Source: Sipunculus nudus
Taxonomy: Eukaryota; Annelida; Sipuncula; Golfingiida; Sipunculidae
Assembly: GCA_026874595.1 (NCBI GenBank)
Contig: CM049309.1
Span: 12,016,576-12,080,575, forward strand
Direction of reading: 5' to 3'
DNA length: 64,000 nt
This document shows, in pieces, positions 59,125 to 64,000 of the stretch (position 1 is its first letter; each line of letters starts with the position of its first letter). The notes under the pieces are model-generated. The model saw only the letters and a program-made list of their open reading frames with translations. It was not told where the DNA came from and did no database searches. The translations under genes were made by a program, and so were the position numbers.

Positions 59125-59747
59125 GATATGCTGGAATGCAGTCTTTCCTTCTCGGTCACACCATACGTCATGCACATTTAGCATACCTGGTGTGTGAAAG
59201 GTCCTTAAAGTTTGACATGATAAAAGTGATCACGTGTAAAACTGCGTCCCGCATTAACATGTCGCACATTTGACCAACACTTCGCTAATATAATCATAAG
59301 TTACGCATGCAAACGCATATATAATAAAAAAAAGGCACAATTTAACAGTGCATACTTGTCATTCTTTTATTCTATTGCCAAATCCATTAAAAATCACTGC
59401 CATTGAGTACAAGATCCTTTCCTACAACTACAAATACAACATGTTTGTTATGTACATTCACATAAACACAGTCCATGTAATCATGGATAATACTGTGTTT
59501 TTATATGATGGGCTGATCAGTATGATCTTTCATATAGTTCTAAAATGGTTTCTATTAGTTAATGTAATAAACCCTTTCGTAAACAGTAACCCTAGCAGGA
59601 CAATCTGTAATCCCTTTATTCTTTATAGCAGGATACTGAAGGAGAGGTTTAACCGCATATTTTATATAATAAACTGTCAATTTGCACACGTCGTGCAATG
59701 AATGATAGGGTCCAACGGTATTGACAATATTAAAGGTAATAAGGTAA
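59121..59747. other. Gene B 3' flank
   Basis: AT-rich. A 117-residue plus-strand frame at 59348-59701 has no recognisable domain and is not called as a gene. Confidence 0.4.
59323..59328 (+). promoter_or_regulatory. Candidate poly(A) signal of gene B
   Basis: AATAAA about 480 nt after the gene B stop codon, followed by an A-run. A weak call based on the hexamer alone. Confidence 0.2.
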
Positions 59748-60103
59748 AGGTGGGGGTTTATATTCTGATATCACCGAAGACGTCTCTCTCATCAGACTTT
59801 GTAACATGCACTTTGCCTTCCTGGTCTTTCGGGCCTGTTGTTTCTTGTAGCTTTTCTCAGCTCCCTGGGGGCATACAGTCCAAGCAGCCACATACGAAGC
59901 TAGAAGGTTTTTCCGTTCTACATTTTCCTGCCGCCCATGCTTGACCAGTACCAATGAACTCCTGGGTCAAGTAAGCGCACCCATGTGGTAAGGACTTTGG
60001 CCAGGAGTCTGAGCGCGGAAGGAGGTCATGCAGATCAGGACGCGATCCCACAACATTGCGGTCACAAGTCCAGAGCCCTAACCATTATGCCACCACGCTC
60101 CAC
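59748..60103 (-). mobile_element. tRNA-derived SINE (family S2)
   Basis: The minus strand opens GTGGAGCGTGGTGGCATAAT GG, with box A-like TGGCATAATGGTTAGGGC and box B-like GTGGGATCGCGTCC at tRNA-like spacing. A body rich in CCAGGAGTTCATTGGTAC and CCCCCAGGGAGCTGAGAAAA words follows. It differs from family S1. Confidence 0.78.
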
Positions 60104-60383
60104 ATAACATTGGCACGACACATCGTTTACATAATGTTATAATCAAATTCTTGATTTGGGGGTATATGCATTCATTTATTATTATTATATTGTGAGGGTA
60201 GGGAGGGGTCGAAGTAGATTAAGCCTGTGTTTTTGTTTCTTATCACATATTGGAGTGCCTTAAAAAATTGTGTTTGTACTTTTTTTTAAGAAATAGTTTT
60301 TGAGCATTTAAGTGTTCATATTCGATGATGCACTCTTTAGTTGAGGATATGTTGAAATCGGTGGTGGCTAAGAGACAGACAGA

Positions 60384-60779
60384 CAGTGGCGTCAATTTGT
60401 CTTCTAGGGTGGTGGGGGGGGGGGGGGTGATGACTCGCAACTTTTTTCAAACACACACACACACAAACACACACTGTGTTTATATATATATATATACACA
60501 TATATATATATACCTTTTTATTGTCTATGTGAAACATTTAAATATATTACAATTAAGTATAAGGTTTTATAAACTAAGGTATTCTCTTTCCAGTATATGT
60601 TAATTCTAAATCAGGTTTAGATATAAAAATATTTAATATTTAACTAAGAAATTGAACTAAAGTGCATAATTCTGATTATGATATATTTCATTTCGAACAT
60701 ATAAATTTTATTCTCTGAATTTCAGGGGGGGGTGATTATATATACCCCCCCCCCATATTGACGTCCCTGCAGACAGACA
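60384..60779. mobile_element. hAT-type MITE family M1, copy with perfect 8-bp TSD
   Basis: Left end CAGTGGCGTCAATTTG, right end ATTGACGTCCCTG; CAGACAGA flanks exactly on both sides (60376-60383, 60780-60787). The interior matches the outer parts of 5080-6494 but lacks the foldback. 396 bp, non-coding, with G-run, CA and TA tracts. Confidence 0.88.
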
Positions 60780-60787
60780 CAAGCAGA

Positions 60788-61330
60788 ATGAGAAAGATAA
60801 ATATCGAACTAATTCATTAGACTGAGACAGGAACGTTGTTGGTCCGTGTATGCTTCTTTAGACGTTATAATTACCGATGTATTCATGTCCTCCCTTTAAA
60901 TGTCCACGTGCACACTGCGCACAAACGGATTCAGGACGCTGCTAGGAATCCTAGCCTCACAATGCATAGCCGTGAATACACGACTCAGTATATGCACTTT
61001 TATAAGGCTGTTAAGACAGACATTACACTGGCCGTAGACTCTTAAATGTCAGAGTGCCGAAATGGCGCTACACAATGTACCGGGGCTTCTAAATGCAACA
61101 GCGATGTGCGTAAAGGTAGTGTAGAGGGTTGTCATGGGACCTGCCGTTGAATTACATTAACGTCAGGAAATTTGTTGCAAGGAATAGAGAGCAAACCCCC
61201 TCGAATGATAATAACAGAACACGTCAAATAAATGACATGTACATTAATTATGTTTACAAATGGTTTATGGATTTTATTTCAACGGTTTCAGACAAAAATG
61301 TTTTTTACTTAACTTAATTCTTCCTAGACT
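60788..61330. other. Intergenic DNA with R2 fragment
   Basis: About 61060-61130 is a minus-strand R2 fragment (ACAATGTACCGGGGCTTCTA). The rest is unrecognised. Confidence 0.45.
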
Positions 61331-62834
61331 AACTCTATTATTATCCGTTCGTCAACCGACGGCTTTAACAACCACCGCGCGGCCTTCTGACAATGCATGC
61401 ATATAATTAAGCGGTACGGCCTTTTCACATAAGGCGGCGTGCGCGTCGCCAATAGTCAGCTTTGGTCTAGAACAGCGTGTTTATCTTAAATATGTTTAAT
61501 TTTTATCATGTCAATTTTTCAGTTAACTGTTTTTTTTTCTGTTTTTTTTTGGGGGGGGGCTATAACAAGCTGTTATCAATTAGAACGCCTAATTCACGAT
61601 TTACGACAATGATCTGACCTTTGTTTATTATCTGGAAAACTCCCGCGTTTTTGGAAACGTGCGCTTGTTGTCAACATTTCCATTCAAATGAGGGAGCTTG
61701 TTGTGAGACCTTGGCCAATAGGAAAAACAGGGAAGCCGAGATAAACTGAGACTGCATGTAAAGCGTTTCAGATACCGTGGCAAGTATTATTTTCTACCCA
61801 CACTTGTTAGAAAATACCCATAGAAGGAAAATGATGTATAATATATACCCAGTTGTCACCTTTTCAACGGATATTTAGGATAATTATTTTGCGGGACGCG
61901 TGTTTTTGCACCACGAAAAATGAATGCTTTTTTCAGTCAAGATCGAGACTATATAAAGAGGGTAATGTAGTCGGTTTTGATATGCTGAACCAGAATTCTG
62001 TCGAGGAAAATTACATAAACATATATCTATCTGTGGTAAGGACTTCATGGAATAGATAAAATCTTGTAAGCATACGCATGTGAAATGTACACAAAATGAA
62101 GATTTTTTAATGTAACAAATTTTGATAACAAGGTTTGAGAGTCAGACAAGTAGTCATCCCCACAAATCGCAAATGAACCTTAAGTACCATAAGTCACAGG
62201 GATAAAAAGATGCCACGCCAACTTAATCACAAATCTGTGCGACTTGAAGAAATGCAAATTTTTCAAACAAGTTTTATTTTCGGAACTCTTAACCAAAATA
62301 CAAAAAATAGTCAAGTGTTGGTGTAGGGCGTAGACTGTTGACGTTCAGGTGCTTGAGCCAAGTTCTGGAGCTGTGCCGATAACCACTACAGCTGCTGAGG
62401 CAAACCTGAGCCCGAGAGATTTCTTTATGAATTAAGGGTTATGACTTCTATAACTTTTATTGGTGCTTGCGTTGAGAAGCAAAATTGACTGATAATATGT
62501 TATCCTTATTAAAGAGAAAATGGGCTCGATCAGTGGGATCGATAAAGTCATAAAGAGTTAGACGCTTGATCAGGGGATGGATAAAGAGTTCGACGTCCTT
62601 TCGAAATGTTTTTCAAAGAATGGCCACTAGATGGCGCAGACGCTATTGAAAGGTGATTTTGGTCTGTTTCTTTGCTACACTGGAGCCTTTATGGAATCTT
62701 TTGACATCCTAGGAATATTAAGACATTCGTAAGTGTCATTGAATATTTGTTTTAAGTTAAACGCCTCATAATGCTGGAAGAAGCATGAAATCCGCGTTAT
62801 TTTTTACTCCAGGGGCCAAAATGCGCGAAACGTA
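61331..62834. other. CpG-richer intergenic DNA, possible promoter region
   Basis: GCGGCGTGCGCGTCGCC and CCAAT words near 61430-61450 and a TATATAAAG near 61949-61957 are the only promoter-like signs. 62045-62220 is a minus-strand R2 copy. No downstream gene is visible before the window ends. Confidence 0.25.
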
Positions 62835-62868
62835 ATGACGTTCGAACGTCATGGTTTTTGTGACGTCA
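62835..62868. promoter_or_regulatory. 18-bp palindrome and perfect CRE
   Basis: ATGACGTTCGAACGTCAT (62835-62852) is its own reverse complement. TGACGTCA at 62861-62868 is the full CREB/ATF consensus, and another lies at 63504-63511. A regulatory role is inference. Confidence 0.4.
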
Positions 62869-63131
62869 CATCACTGTTTCCACCGGACGTCAGTTTGAAA
62901 CCTGTCGCTCGTGAGTGGAGATCGTTTTGACCTACTCTTGCAAGTTTCAAGTTGCCACTCGCCATTTCCTTGTGATGTAAGTAAACCTACCTCTATTTGA
63001 CTTGAAAGGCCCTCAACAATAATTACAGCATCCCCCGATAAATTCAGGATTTCATGTAATATCATTATTCACTACGTTACTTTCATTTAATCCTACCGGA
63101 AGGTATAAAAATAGTTCATATGATGTAGACA

Positions 63132-63759
63132 CTATAGTCCGTTCCTGTACCCCTGTCCACCTGATTTTTCGCGATTATCTCTACATAAGACAAATTTGGC
63201 AAACAAAATTTGCACCATTGGCATAAAGAGGCAAAAGCGTAATTTTTGGTACCTTACCTACTTAAGATATAAATATTTTTTACTTTGAGGCCTGGTTGAC
63301 ATGTCTCATATATATCCGTGGTTCATGGCGTCCCTAATATGCGGCCATTGTTTATCCTCCTTGGATTTGGATATAAAGTAATGTGACGTAACAGTGAAGC
63401 GCGTGCACGCGAAGAATACAATTCTCGCTGTAAACAGAGGTCGGAATCTCTTGATTATTGGTACCGTGAATGTTGGTGCCTCTTTAGTACGTCACGTCTA
63501 TTATGACGTCATCAGTATCCCCTGATATGCCCATTTAACAGATTAGTGGCAAGATGTCGCTAAAGAATAGACTAGTTACTCATAAAATGGTTTTAAATTG
63601 TTTACAGGAAAATTACATAAGGTAGGCTATTATTTCCATAATAGTTAATTACGCTTTTTCCTCTTTCTTCCCCAAGGTCAAACAGTTTTGGCGTTCTTTG
63701 GTTCACAAATAAATAATCGCGAAAAATCAGGTGGACAGGGGTACTGGAACGGACTATAG
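63132..63759. mobile_element. MITE with 47-bp terminal inverted repeats (family M5)
   Basis: CTATAGTCCGTTCC-GTACCCC, TGTCCACCTGATTTTTCGCG and ATTAT at the left end (63132-63178) are inverted at 63713-63759 with one mismatch. The outer TATAG fits TA-targeted insertion. 628 bp with no transposase frame. Confidence 0.88.
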
Positions 63760-64000
63760 AAAATCAGTTATTATTTTCGATTAGACCTAAAATGATAATA
63801 GATTATCAATATATGGCGCAGCTTGTATAAGTCATGTGGAGAAATTTAGAGTATTGATTGACCATTAATTGAGGTAAATTATTATTCTGATTTTTGTTGT
63901 TGTTGAAAAATTGAAATATATATTTTTGGTAGGCCTATATATGTAGATCGAAATTCTCTGAGGAGTTTTAATCATAACCGCAGACCGCAGTAGGGAGCTG
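63760..64000. other. Window right end
   Basis: AT-rich DNA with no recognised feature. Confidence 0.4.

Noticed and set aside
59348-59701. 117-residue plus-strand open frame
   Set aside because: AT-driven composition, no domain or splice signals, and located in the gene B 3' flank.
61949-62040. TATATAAAG plus a GTAAGG donor as the first exon of a downstream gene
   Set aside because: The donor region runs into a minus-strand R2 copy and no coding continuation is seen; too weak to call.

Overview
The window is animal nuclear DNA: AT-rich, intron-rich, full of microsatellites, and without operons or bacterial signals. GGTGGCGCCACC-cored satellites, ACCTTGACC-type repeats, GTCCGTCCG-rich elements and tRNA-derived SINEs suggest a mollusc, most likely a bivalve. 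That placement is inference from repeat style, not from a database match.

Two tandem same-strand genes of the SLC2A/GLUT facilitative sugar-transporter family make up the coding content. Gene A (7362-27127, 13 exons, first exon tentative) reads through as an intact 520-residue transporter with all hallmark GLUT motifs and good GT-AG junctions. Gene B (44038-58843, 12 exons) is a tandem paralogue with the same intron positions; seven of the eleven shared exons have exactly the same length. Gene B appears broken. Exon 4 and exon 8 are each 2 nt short, giving frameshifts. The exon 9 acceptor reads AA instead of AG. The exon 11 donor is GC instead of GT. Exon 12 has a shifted TAGAG acceptor. Because its introns are kept, it is best read as an unprocessed duplicated pseudogene, unless the lesions are assembly errors or one allele only.

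Layout: 1-7.3 kb is upstream DNA with tandem repeats and a nested hAT-type MITE that carries a 330-bp-armed foldback. 7.4-27.1 kb is gene A, with MITEs, a SINE and a 277-bp higher-order tandem array in its introns. 27.1-44.0 kb is intergenic: minisatellites, a dead LINE reverse-transcriptase fragment (minus strand), a satellite with a recent 680-bp duplication, a SINE, and a TTA/TAG microsatellite block. 44.0-58.8 kb is gene B, with a duplicated 0.77-kb segment in intron 1 and a TA-flanked MITE just inside the GC-donor intron. 58.8-64.0 kb is intergenic, with a SINE, a hAT-type MITE with a perfect 8-bp target duplication, CRE-like palindromes and a 628-bp element with 47-bp terminal inverted repeats.

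The window shows no new enzyme system. Its most informative features are the intact/decayed transporter pair and the dense layering of short DNA transposons.
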